This document shows positions 17,104-24,871 of a stretch of 64,000 nucleotides of DNA, one piece after another. Source of the DNA: Micromonospora peucetia. GTDB lineage: Bacteria > Actinomycetota > Actinomycetes > Mycobacteriales > Micromonosporaceae. The translations under genes were made by a program, and so were the position numbers. Every line of letters starts with the position of its first letter. Position 1 is the stretch's first letter. The notes under the pieces are model-generated. The model was not told the origin of the DNA. It saw only the letters and a program-made list of their open reading frames with translations, and did no database searches. The stretch is taken from assembly GCF_900091625.1 (NCBI RefSeq), contig NZ_FMIC01000002.1, positions 4,464,001 through 4,528,000 on the forward strand, read 5' to 3'.

Positions 17104-17421
17104 CTATTCGGCGGTGGAACTCTCCGCCGGATCCGGTGCTTCCGTCTTCGTCTCGGTCTCCCGGGCGGCCCCCGTCCCGGCGGAGGGCTCGACCGCCTCA
17201 GCGGTCCTCGGGCTGACCCAGGAGAACTCGATCTCGACCGAGAACTCGTCCGTTCCCTCCTGCTCGACCTCCAGCTCGCACCGCACCTGGTCAGCGACGG
17301 CGATCGTACCCGCAGCGCCGTAGAAGAGGTGCCCGGTGGTCTCCAGTTGGCCCGCCAATTGGCGGAGCCAGGCGGCCAGATCCGCCCGAGATACGGTCCG
17401 GGCGTCTTCGTAGATATCCAT
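17104..17421 (-). CDS. amphi-Trp domain protein
   Basis: A 105-residue protein that opens MDIYEDARTVSRADLAAWLRQLAGQL and continues GTIAVADQVRCELEVEQEG and SVEIEFSW, the pattern of the amphi-Trp domain (TIGR04354). The last 35 residues are an acidic, Thr/Glu-rich tail. Function of this family is not established. The frame is intact despite sitting between decayed genes, so it is probably expressed. Confidence 0.8.
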   Translation of the reverse strand: MDIYEDARTVSRADLAAWLRQLAGQLETTGHLFYGAAGTIAVADQVRCELEVEQEGTDEFSVEIEFSWVSPRTAEAVEPSAGTGAARETETKTEAPDPAESSTAE

Positions 17422-17520
17422 GCCGTCATGCTTTCATTCCGCTAGCGACGGGCCGAGTGAGGGGCGTCCCGATCGACCGGCGGCGGTGGAGAAGTGGCCG
17501 ACCGGGTCGGCGAGCGGCGT

Positions 17521-17690
17521 CTGTGCTGTCTTGTCCGTTCGCAGCCCTCGCATCGGTCTCAACCGGCGTTTGAGCTGGCTGTGATCAGCCTCGATCGGAT
17601 TGTTGGCGTACTGCTCGACGTGGTGCCACGTGGACGGGGATCAGCTCGTCGAACATGTTCGGGTAGACGGCGGCGGCGTCGGTGAGTCCC
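17521..17690 (-). pseudogene. IS6-family transposase, frameshifted C-terminal fragment
   Basis: Reading the minus strand from about 17683, one frame gives TDAAAVYPNMFDELIP. After a shift near 17630 the next frame gives WHHVEQYANNPIEADHSQL, KRRLRPMRGLRTDK and TAQ. This is the conserved end of the IS6-type DDE catalytic domain, including the final Glu in the NNPIEADH motif. The N-terminal part and element ends are missing. It marks a former insertion at the right-hand border of the decayed zone. Confidence 0.75.
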
Positions 17691-17754
17691 CGCATGCCTT
17701 CGCCGACCCCTTGGTCCGCCGCAGCACCGGCAAGATCCTTCGGCGCCCCTGACG

Positions 17755-17784
17755 TTGACATCAACAGGAAGCTTTGTTTACTGT
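17755..17784 (+). promoter_or_regulatory. sigma-70-like promoter for the FN3 protein gene
   Basis: A perfect TTGACA at 17755-17760 is followed after 18 bases by TACTGT at 17779-17784, a TAnnnT -10 box. The ATG of the FN3 gene is 30 bases further on, with GAGAGGA in between. It is one of the few consensus promoters visible in the window. Confidence 0.6.
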
Positions 17785-17814
17785 TTCTCGGCGTCTCCAT
17801 AGAGAGGATCGCCG

Positions 17815-19263
17815 ATGCGTACGCTCGCCGCCACGGCCGCCGCGCTGACCGCCCTACTCACCGTGCTCGCCGGCACCACCGGCACCGCGGCCGCCGCCGG
17901 CCCCACCCCGCTGGCGCCGGCCGACCTGACCGGTTCGGTCGCCGCCACCGGCATCTTCCTGTCCTGGCGCCAGCCGGCGGGCGGCCCCGCGATCGCGTCG
18001 TTCCGCGTCTACGAGGGCGGCGCGGTCGTGCGGCGCACGGCGACGACGTCGGCCCCGATGCAGTACCTAGGCGTCAACACCACCCACACCTACACGGTGA
18101 CCGCGGTCTCCTCCAACGGCGTGGAGTCGCCCCCGTCTGCGCCGTTCACGGGCACCACGTGGACGCCCGGCATGGCACCCCAGTGCGACGAGCCCGCGCC
18201 GCTCACCGTCTTCGACGTGACGTCCTCCGCTCTATCGGTGCGCTGGTCGGTGGGCCGGGCGTCGCCGCAGCTCGCTCTGACGGTCAACGGCCGTGACTAC
18301 GGCATCGTGCCCGGCACGAGCCTGCGCGTCGGCGGCCTCACCCCCGACACCGCGTACACAATCGCCCTGCGCCGCGCCAACTGCGACCCGCGCACCGGAC
18401 CGGTTGGCTACGCCACCACCCGCACGCTTCCCGGCGCGACGAATGCGACCGCCGCGCCGCGAAACCTCGCCACCACCGCCAGGACCGACCGCTCGGTCGG
18501 CCTGACCTGGCCGGCCCCGTCCGACGGCTCGTACGTCCACCAGTACGCGGTCTACGACGGCGCCTACCGGGTCGCCACGACCTGGACCCCGTCGGCGACG
18601 GTCACTGGCCTGTTCCACGGCACCGTGCACCGCTTCACCGTGGCGGCGCTGGACGTGGCCGGCAACGAGTCGGAACACAGCCCCGTCCTGTCCCTCTCGA
18701 CCGCCGCCTGCCCGGTTCTCCCGCCGTCCCCGTCCAGGGTGACCGCCACCGCTGTCACCGCGTCGACCCTGCGCCTGGACTGGACCCTCGAGTCGACCGC
18801 CGGCTCCTACACGGTGCTGGACGGCGACAGCGTCGTCGCCACCGTCACCGACCCGGGCGCAGTGCTCACGGGCCTGGCGCCGGCCTCGCCACACAGCCTG
18901 CGCGTGGTCGGGTCGTTGCCCGGCTGCCCCGACACGCCCGCCTCGGCGCCGCTGACCGTGACCACGCTCCCGGGCCCCACCGACCGCCCGGTGGCTCCGC
19001 TCGGCTTCCGTGTGGCCCAGCCGACGGTCGTCAACACCTACGATGCCGACGTCCCGCTGTCCTGGACCCCGTTGCCCGGCCTGGCCTACCGCCTGTACGA
19101 CGGCGCCACGGTGGTCGGCACGTACCCAGGCAACGCCGTGACCCTGCGCACCCGCGGCGCTGAACGCCACCAGTACCGGCTGACCGCGGTCAACGCGAAC
19201 GGCGACGAGTCCCCGCCGACTGCCCCGGTCGACGTGATCACCCCGTTCCTGGTCGCCCCGTGA
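17815..19263 (+). CDS. secreted multi-fibronectin type III protein
   Basis: A 482-residue protein with a Sec signal peptide (about residues 1-28, ending AAAAG) and then five tandem FN3 domains, beginning near residues 33, 127, 213, 301 and 390. Each has the Trp in strand B (for example IFLSWRQ, VGLTWPAP, LRLDWTLE) and the YxV/YTV turn (TYTVTAVSSNGVES). No catalytic domain, anchor or sortase motif is visible. FN3 arrays in actinomycetes act as spacers or adhesins of extracellular proteins; here the repeats are the entire protein. Two Cys pairs may form disulfides. Confidence 0.85.
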   Translation: MRTLAATAAALTALLTVLAGTTGTAAAAGPTPLAPADLTGSVAATGIFLSWRQPAGGPAIASFRVYEGGAVVRRTATTSAPMQYLGVNTTHTYTVTAVSSNGVESPPSAPFTGTTWTPGMAPQCDEPAPLTVFDVTSSALSVRWSVGRASPQLALTVNGRDYGIVPGTSLRVGGLTPDTAYTIALRRANCDPRTGPVGYATTRTLPGATNATAAPRNLATTARTDRSVGLTWPAPSDGSYVHQYAVYDGAYRVATTWTPSATVTGLFHGTVHRFTVAALDVAGNESEHSPVLSLSTAACPVLPPSPSRVTATAVTASTLRLDWTLESTAGSYTVLDGDSVVATVTDPGAVLTGLAPASPHSLRVVGSLPGCPDTPASAPLTVTTLPGPTDRPVAPLGFRVAQPTVVNTYDADVPLSWTPLPGLAYRLYDGATVVGTYPGNAVTLRTRGAERHQYRLTAVNANGDESPPTAPVDVITPFLVAP

Positions 19264-19294
19264 TGTCGCGGCGCGGGCGGTCCTGACACGCGCG

Positions 19295-20023
19295 TCAAGG
19301 GTGCAGGGCGGTGACCGCATGGTGTGCGCACTGGTCGGCCTCGGCGCCGTAACGGTCTTGTAGCCGCATCCAGGAGTAGGTCGGCTCCTGCGGCCACCCT
19401 TCGGGGGAGTGCTCCCAAGACTCCTGTCGTCCGTAGGGAGTGAGATCGAGGAGGTCGAAGACGAGCATGAACGGCTCTTCGCCCCGAGCAAACGTCGACC
19501 ACGAGTGGAATATGCGGTCGCGGCGTCGAATGAAGACGCTGATCGCCTGCCGTTCCTCACCGTCCTGTGTGGCACCGAAGTCGTCGTTGAAGGTCGTCCC
19601 TCCGGAAGACACCCACGGTAGTTTCCATCCCATCCGCGTTCGAAATGCCGTGAGCTTGTCGATCGGCGCACGGGACACGAGCGCGAACGATGTGCGTCGC
19701 GCCTGCAGGTGGCTGAGAGGGCCGATGTGATCGGCCATCATCGAACAGCCGTCACATCCTTCCTCCCAGTCTTCAGCGAACATGAAGTGCTGCACGATGA
19801 GCTGCGGCCGGTCTCCGAAGAGGTCGAGGAGACTCACCGGGCCATCGGCCCCTTCGAAGACGTAGGGGGTAGTGACTTCCACGACGGGCAGCCGCCGCCG
19901 CATGGCCGCGACGGAGTCCTTCATCCGAGTGAGCGCCTTCTCCTGTAGGAGAAGCACGCGCCGCGCTTCCGCCCACGCTTCGGCATCCACAACGGGAGGC
20001 AGGGGAAGGTCGATCTCTGTCAT
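19295..20023 (-). CDS. DUF899 family thioredoxin-like protein
   Basis: A 242-residue DUF899 protein. Characteristic elements are an N-terminal helix (EARRVLLLQEKALTRMKDSVAAMRRRLP), FEGADGPVSLLDLFGDRPQLIVQHFMF, the CDGCSMMAD motif near residue 92 and VSRAPIDKLTAFRTRMGWKLPWVSS. The fold is thioredoxin-like; the CxxC-type motif suggests a redox role, but no function is established for the family. The ATG at 20023 is preferred over two further upstream because of the family N terminus. It converges with the FN3 gene across a 31-base gap. Confidence 0.85.
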   Translation of the reverse strand: MTEIDLPLPPVVDAEAWAEARRVLLLQEKALTRMKDSVAAMRRRLPVVEVTTPYVFEGADGPVSLLDLFGDRPQLIVQHFMFAEDWEEGCDGCSMMADHIGPLSHLQARRTSFALVSRAPIDKLTAFRTRMGWKLPWVSSGGTTFNDDFGATQDGEERQAISVFIRRRDRIFHSWSTFARGEEPFMLVFDLLDLTPYGRQESWEHSPEGWPQEPTYSWMRLQDRYGAEADQCAHHAVTALHP

Positions 20024-20029
20024 GTGACG

Positions 20030-20412
20030 CTCCATCCGTTGTCGGTACAACTTGTCATGGCGGTGTCGGCCCGCCAGGCTCGGCGGATCAGGGCCTGGTG
20101 CACGAACGCGATCGCGATCGCGCCAGCAGCACGACGAGATCGCGTCCGCCCGTGGTGTGCGTGTCGGACAGTAATCCGGCGCGGATCAGGTCTGCGGCCG
20201 GCCGGAACGGCAGGACGTCGTGCACGGCCTGAAACCAGGCGGGAAGCTGTCCCGCCGGGAAGGCCACCGGAGAGAAGAGCAACACCAGAACCTGGGTGAC
20301 GAGCTGGGTCAGCAGCGGCGGCAGGGTCACCGCTATCGATCGCCGTGGCGGTCACCGCTGTCAGGGCAGAGGCCGTGAGCAGAAGCGGCCAATTACGTAC
20401 GCCCTGTTCCAA
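20030..20412 (-). pseudogene. ABC-2 type permease, twice-frameshifted C-terminal remnant
   Basis: Three minus-strand frames together spell the end of a multidrug ABC-2 permease. NWPLLLTASALTAVTATAI comes first. A shift leads to LPPLLTQLVTQVLVLLFSP, VAFPAGQLPAWFQAVHDVLP, FRPAADLIRAGLL and DLVVLLA. A second shift near a GCGATCGCGATCGC run leads to IAIAFVHQALIRRAW. The first part of the gene is absent. No ATPase partner gene is nearby. The slippage at a short tandem repeat suggests recent decay. Confidence 0.65.
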
Positions 20413-20442
20413 CGAAGCTCCAGTGAGGGAGGGTGCAGTGCC

Positions 20443-21756
20443 TCAGTGTGCCTTGGCGGCCAGCGACTCCTCGGCGGCTGGGCCCTCGGCTACCGGCGAC
20501 GAGGTGGCTCGGGCGGCGGCGATCGCGGCCTGCCCGGACGGCACCATGATCGCCACGATCATCACGGCGATGGTGACCAGGCCAGCCACGATCAGCAGGG
20601 TCTGGACGCTGATCACGTCGGCCAGTGGGCCGAACACCACCATGCCGATCGGGGTGGCCAGGGCCATCACGATGCCGACGTAGCTGAACACCCGGCCGTG
20701 CTTCTCCGGCTCCACCGTCTCCTGGATCAAGGTCATGAAAGGGGTGGAGAACAGGGGAACCGCGAGCCCGAACAAGAACATGAAACCGTAGAAGACCCAC
20801 AGGTTGGTGCTGAGGCCCATCGCCACGGTGAGGATCGCGAAGCTGAAGGTGGAAATCAGGATCAGTCCGATCCGGCTGCGCTTGGCCAGCCAGGTGGCGA
20901 TCAACGCGCCGCCGAGCAGCATTCCTACGCTGAACGCGATCTCCAGTACGGCCAGCATCCACTTTTCGCTACCGAAGGTGCGGGCCACCATCAGCGGCGT
21001 GACGAACGACGGCGCGACGGTGAGCATGAAGATGATCGCGAAGACCAGCAGCAGCCAGCGGACGATCCGGTGGGTCCAGATGTACTGCATGCCCTCGACC
21101 AGGTCCTGTCGGTAGGTGGTCGTAGTCTCGGTCGCCCGATCCAGGGTGGGCACCGCGACCAGGGCCAGCAGCCCGATGCCGATCACGGCGGTGATCACGT
21201 CCAGGAAGAAGACCGGCACCACTCCGAAACCGGCGTAGATGGCGGCAGCCGCCGCCGGAGCCAGCAGGGCCATCGCGGAGCTGATGGTCTGGAACATGCC
21301 GTTGACCCGCATCAGCTGGTCGGCCGGCACGATCTGCGGAATGATCGCCTGTACCGTCGGTGTCTGCACCCCGGCCCCGAAGGAGCGGACCGCGACCGCC
21401 AGCAGGATCACCCACAGGTCAGTGATGCCGTTCAACATCAACAGGGCCAGGACCAGGGTCGCCACCGCGATGCCCGCATCGGCGATGATCGTCAGCGTCT
21501 TGCGGTTCATCCGGTCGGCCAGCACCCCGCCGAAGATCGACACGACACCCTGCGGGGCGAACGCGCAGACGGCGTAGAGCGCGATCGCCAGGCCGGACTT
21601 GGTCTCCAACGTGACATACCACATAACCACGTACTGGACGACCATTGAACCGAACAGCGACACGGTCTGGCCGGACAGGAAGAGCGCGACGTTACGTTTC
21701 CAGTGTGCGGGTGCCGGCGCGGGACTGGTCTCGGGCGCAAGGCTTGTCTCGGGCAC
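20443..21756 (-). CDS. MFS drug/macrolide efflux-type transporter
   Basis: A 437-residue integral membrane protein of the MFS_3 group (Mef/tetracycline-like). It begins with a Pro/Glu-rich cytosolic tail, then ALFLSGQTVSLFGSMVVQYVVMWYV as the first membrane helix, and the loop motif GGVLADRMNRKTL near residue 78 between helices 2 and 3. Helices alternate through to residue 420. A GTG start with GAGGAG three bases upstream is used. It exports a hydrophobic compound by proton antiport, by family. The upstream 340 bases (21757-22094) hold no gene; they contain its promoter and the region downstream of the HTH gene. Confidence 0.85.
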   Translation of the reverse strand: MPETSLAPETSPAPAPAHWKRNVALFLSGQTVSLFGSMVVQYVVMWYVTLETKSGLAIALYAVCAFAPQGVVSIFGGVLADRMNRKTLTIIADAGIAVATLVLALLMLNGITDLWVILLAVAVRSFGAGVQTPTVQAIIPQIVPADQLMRVNGMFQTISSAMALLAPAAAAAIYAGFGVVPVFFLDVITAVIGIGLLALVAVPTLDRATETTTTYRQDLVEGMQYIWTHRIVRWLLLVFAIIFMLTVAPSFVTPLMVARTFGSEKWMLAVLEIAFSVGMLLGGALIATWLAKRSRIGLILISTFSFAILTVAMGLSTNLWVFYGFMFLFGLAVPLFSTPFMTLIQETVEPEKHGRVFSYVGIVMALATPIGMVVFGPLADVISVQTLLIVAGLVTIAVMIVAIMVPSGQAAIAAARATSSPVAEGPAAEESLAAKAH

Positions 21757-22094
21757 GGTCTCCTCAATCAGGGAAATCGGTCAGCGGCGACAAAGATAAC
21801 CGCAGGGTGTGACCCTGTTGGGGCACTGGCGAGCGGCCCAGCTCGGTCCGGGAGGCCGGTTCACTCGTACGTCGGTGAGCACTCGCCCGATCGACCCAAA
21901 CCGGCAAACCGTCCGGGCGGAGCCAAGGTTACGCCTGGTCGGGGCAGCTGATTTCCGGCAGCGTGAAAGCTCCCGTGGCGTGTCCAGAACCATACCGGTG
22001 CCAGGGTGGCTGTGGCTCGCCATTTAACCGGGAGCGGCGTGGCCTGGAGCCCGTGCTTTTCGGTACGGGCACGGCCGGCAGGCTGACGGTCCGC

Positions 22095-23009
22095 TCAGTC
22101 CCATTCCCAGCGCAGCCCTATCACGCCCGGCATGACCCCGGTCCGCACGAAGTGCGTGTCGTGGTGCGGGCCGAGGGTCATCTCCTCGCACTCGTCGTCG
22201 GCGCCGGTGGCGGAGCGCCGGACGAACCGCCAGCAGCGCACCGGCAGGGCGTCCGGGTCGAACCGTACCTGCAGCACCGCCTGGTGGACCGGGAACCGGA
22301 ACGCGCGGGAGTAACCGGTGCCGGGTACGCCGCTGGCGTCGGTGATGTGGTATCGGAGGATCTGCGTCTCGCCGACCCGCAGCATGCGGTCGAAGAGCAG
22401 TTCGGCGACGAGCAGACCGGCCTGAGGATCTCGGCGGATCCGGCCGAGCCGGCAGTTGTCCAGGGCGGTGAACGACACCAACCCGATATCGCAGCCGGGA
22501 TCGCCCTGGTAGATGGTGACATGCCGGTCGGTGTCCTGGTGCGCCGCCAGCACCTGGACGTGCTCGTACCGGCGGCCGTCGCGGCCGGCGCCGATCATGA
22601 TGCTGTCGAAGGAACTGAGGATGTGCAGCCGGCCGTCCGGCCCGTCCAGGTCGTCGAGCAGCGCGGCGAGCGGCCCGGGCGCGTCGACCACGTCGGCGTA
22701 CCGTCGCGCCCCGGGCGGCAGCCCGGCCGCCGGCCCACGCGGTCGGGGCGGGCCGAGCAGCACGATCAGTGAGTTTGCCGGCAGACCGAGGATCTCCTCC
22801 AGGGCGGTCACCGCCCGCAGCGAGGCGGGCCGTTCCGGCCGCCGACGCCCGGACTGCCAGTAGCTGAGCGTGCCGAGGCTGACGTGTACGCCGAACTGGT
22901 CGAGTCGGTGCTGGATACGTTGCAGGGCCAGCCCGTGGGACTGGATCGCCGCGCGTAGCGCGACGTGGAAGGGACCGGACCGCAGTACGGCGGCCAGTTC
23001 GCGATCCAT
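22095..23009 (-). CDS. HTH transcriptional regulator (actinobacterial XRE-like)
   Basis: A 304-residue protein with an N-terminal helix-turn-helix of about 70 residues: HVALRAAIQSHGLALQRIQH, then VHVSLGTLSYWQSGRRRPER. The remainder has no catalytic motif that I can see. It belongs to a group of large HTH proteins common in Micromonosporaceae. A perfect 16-base palindrome lies 9 bases upstream of its ATG and next to its AGGAG site, so autoregulation is likely. The divergent M23 peptidase gene may be under the same control. A weak hairpin at 22049-22070 could terminate it. Confidence 0.75.
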   Translation of the reverse strand: MDRELAAVLRSGPFHVALRAAIQSHGLALQRIQHRLDQFGVHVSLGTLSYWQSGRRRPERPASLRAVTALEEILGLPANSLIVLLGPPRPRGPAAGLPPGARRYADVVDAPGPLAALLDDLDGPDGRLHILSSFDSIMIGAGRDGRRYEHVQVLAAHQDTDRHVTIYQGDPGCDIGLVSFTALDNCRLGRIRRDPQAGLLVAELLFDRMLRVGETQILRYHITDASGVPGTGYSRAFRFPVHQAVLQVRFDPDALPVRCWRFVRRSATGADDECEEMTLGPHHDTHFVRTGVMPGVIGLRWEWD

Positions 23010-23017
23010 GGCGACTC

Positions 23018-23033
23018 CTGTGAACGTTCACAG
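23018..23033. promoter_or_regulatory. 16-base palindromic operator candidate
   Basis: CTGTGAACGTTCACAG is a perfect palindrome located 9-24 bases upstream of the HTH gene start. GTTCAC half-sites recur at 23081, 23103 and, inverted (GTGAAC), at 23149, across the divergent intergenic region toward the M23 peptidase gene. The arrangement suggests the binding site of a dimeric regulator, most simply the HTH protein itself. Confidence 0.6.
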
Positions 23034-23203
23034 ACAAATACCTTGTCGGGCACCGAAGCGCAAGGCCATCGCGCAGCGACGTTCACCGCTGCGTCGAGCG
23101 GTGTTCACCGAGCTACGGGGCGTTCCCGCGACGTCGTTGTGTGGCGCGGTGAACGGCTGCATCGTCAATGCGTCCCGTCCCTCACCGCTCGAGGAGCAAA
23201 CAG

Positions 23204-24514
23204 ATGAAACGCTTCTCTTCCTCCCGAAGAACACGACGGCTGGCGGGCCGGTGGGCTTCGGTCTGTCTGGCCGCAGTCGTCTCGACGGCGGTCCTGCCCG
23301 GCGCCCCGATCTCCGCCGCCCCGATCCCGGCCGGGCCGGCCGCGGAGGAGAGGAGCCAGTCCTGGCAGGTCGCGGAGAGCCAGCTACAGCCGGCTGACGA
23401 GAGCCAACTGCGACAGGTGGTCGCCGCCCGCCTGGTGAACCAGCACGGCCAACGCGCGCTGGCGACCTATGGCCGCGCCGCCACCGACAGCGTCGCGACG
23501 ATGGTCGAACCCAAGCGGTACGCGGCCAACCGCAACTGGGTGTTCGGCGGCGGCGTCATTCGGGTGCCGTCGGACGTCGAAGCCGCACCGGTGGCGCTGC
23601 TCTTCCTGGCACAGCGGGTCGGTGGCAGTTGGCAGGTGGCTCTGGAAGGCAGTCCCGAGTTCGCCGTCGCGGCCCGGCAGGCGCCGGTGCTGAGCCAGGC
23701 CGAGCGGGACCTGTTCGGCCGGACGTCGGTCGCCGCAGCCGGTACCGCCACCGGCCTGGCGCTGCCCTGGAAGCTCAACCAGGGCTGGGCTCACTGGGGT
23801 GTGCACGGCGACTCGGGGGAGTCGTACCCGTACAACTCGATTGACTTCTACGGCGGCGACGGGGACGTACGCGCGTCGCGGGCCGGGTACATGTACCGGT
23901 TCTGCACCAACGCCCGCTGGCCGTACGTCAAGGTCGTGCACGACAACGGCTACACCACGGGCTACTACCACATCAGCAACCAGACGACGAAGGGCGAGGG
24001 GGCGTACGTCGCGGCCGGCGAGTACCTCGGCCGGATCGACGTGCAGTTGCCCTGCGGCGGCCGGGCCAACGGGGACCACGTGCACTGGACCCTCTGGCGG
24101 GGCAACACGGCGGTCACCGTGGTCGGCAAGACGATCGGCGGCTGGACCTGGTATTCCGGCAACGCCGCGTACCAGGGCTACGCGGAGCGCAACGGGCAGA
24201 AGGTGTACCGCAACTACTGCTGTCCCATCGTGAACTACGGCCCGGGTGACAGCAGCTACCCGACCGGCGTGGTGGAGACCGGCACGTTCAGCAACATCAA
24301 CGTCAGATCCGGTCCGGGCGCCAACTACTCCGTCGTCGGTTCGGTGAACGACGGCGACGTCATCGAGATCGCCTGCACCGCGACGGGTGACTACGTGACC
24401 GGCCCGTGGAACAACCGGACCAACCTGTGGAACCGGATGCCGTCCGGCGGATACATCAGTGACGCGTTCGTCGACACCGGGACCGACGATCCGGTCGCCG
24501 GTACCTGTTCCTGA
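23204..24514 (+). CDS. secreted beta-lytic-type (M23A) metallopeptidase with SH3 domain
   Basis: A 436-residue exported enzyme. The signal peptide covers about residues 1-45 (SRRTRRLAGRW, then a hydrophobic core ending SAA). The M23 domain has the zinc ligands spaced as in LasA/beta-lytic protease: His201, Asp214 in SYPYNSIDFYGG, and His294 of HVHW, with a further YYHIS motif between. A bacterial SH3 domain follows near residue 360 (SNINVRSGPGANYSVVG). It is expected to cleave peptide cross-bridges in peptidoglycan, either in self-remodelling or in attack on other bacteria. GAGGAG precedes the ATG at 23204. Confidence 0.88.
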   Translation: MKRFSSSRRTRRLAGRWASVCLAAVVSTAVLPGAPISAAPIPAGPAAEERSQSWQVAESQLQPADESQLRQVVAARLVNQHGQRALATYGRAATDSVATMVEPKRYAANRNWVFGGGVIRVPSDVEAAPVALLFLAQRVGGSWQVALEGSPEFAVAARQAPVLSQAERDLFGRTSVAAAGTATGLALPWKLNQGWAHWGVHGDSGESYPYNSIDFYGGDGDVRASRAGYMYRFCTNARWPYVKVVHDNGYTTGYYHISNQTTKGEGAYVAAGEYLGRIDVQLPCGGRANGDHVHWTLWRGNTAVTVVGKTIGGWTWYSGNAAYQGYAERNGQKVYRNYCCPIVNYGPGDSSYPTGVVETGTFSNINVRSGPGANYSVVGSVNDGDVIEIACTATGDYVTGPWNNRTNLWNRMPSGGYISDAFVDTGTDDPVAGTCS

Positions 24515-24610
24515 CCCGGTGTCGGGGGCGGCGACCCGTCCGGGCCGACCCCGGTCCGGCACGGCACCTACCGTCACCACCACACGACAGCCCCGACCGG
24601 TAGCACCACC

Positions 24611-24640
24611 GGAGGCGGCGCCGGACGCGGCGCCGCCTCC
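24611..24640. terminator. GC-rich hairpin after the M23 peptidase gene
   Basis: A perfect 12-base stem (GGAGGCGGCGCC and complement) with a 6-base loop lies 97 bases downstream of the peptidase stop. There is no T-run, so it is either an actinobacterial I-shaped terminator or a structured 3' end. Nothing else coding is visible from 24515 to 24871. Confidence 0.45.
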
Positions 24641-24871
24641 GGGCGTCGCGGCGCCGGCCCCACTCTGGCCGCCGCGGCAAGACCGCACTGCTCGACAGAC
24701 GGGCCTGGCCCACCCGCGTCGCCGCCCACAGGGCACATCCCGATAGCCCGATGTGCTGGACAAATCGGTTTGGAGATCTGTCCGATCCGTTCGATCCGGC
24801 CAGGCGGAGCAGCCTCTGCACCGCCAGGACAAGTGCACCGATAAAGCGTCCGATTGCTACAGTCGCGCGTC

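Noticed and set aside
18232..19671. 479-codon minus-strand frame opposite the FN3 gene
   Set aside because: It is opposite five clear FN3 domains and has a Gly/Arg-rich random composition.
24611..24640. Hairpin considered as an operator for the caspase-STAND gene
   Set aside because: It is over 230 bases upstream of that start and closer to the end of the peptidase gene, so a 3' structure is simpler.
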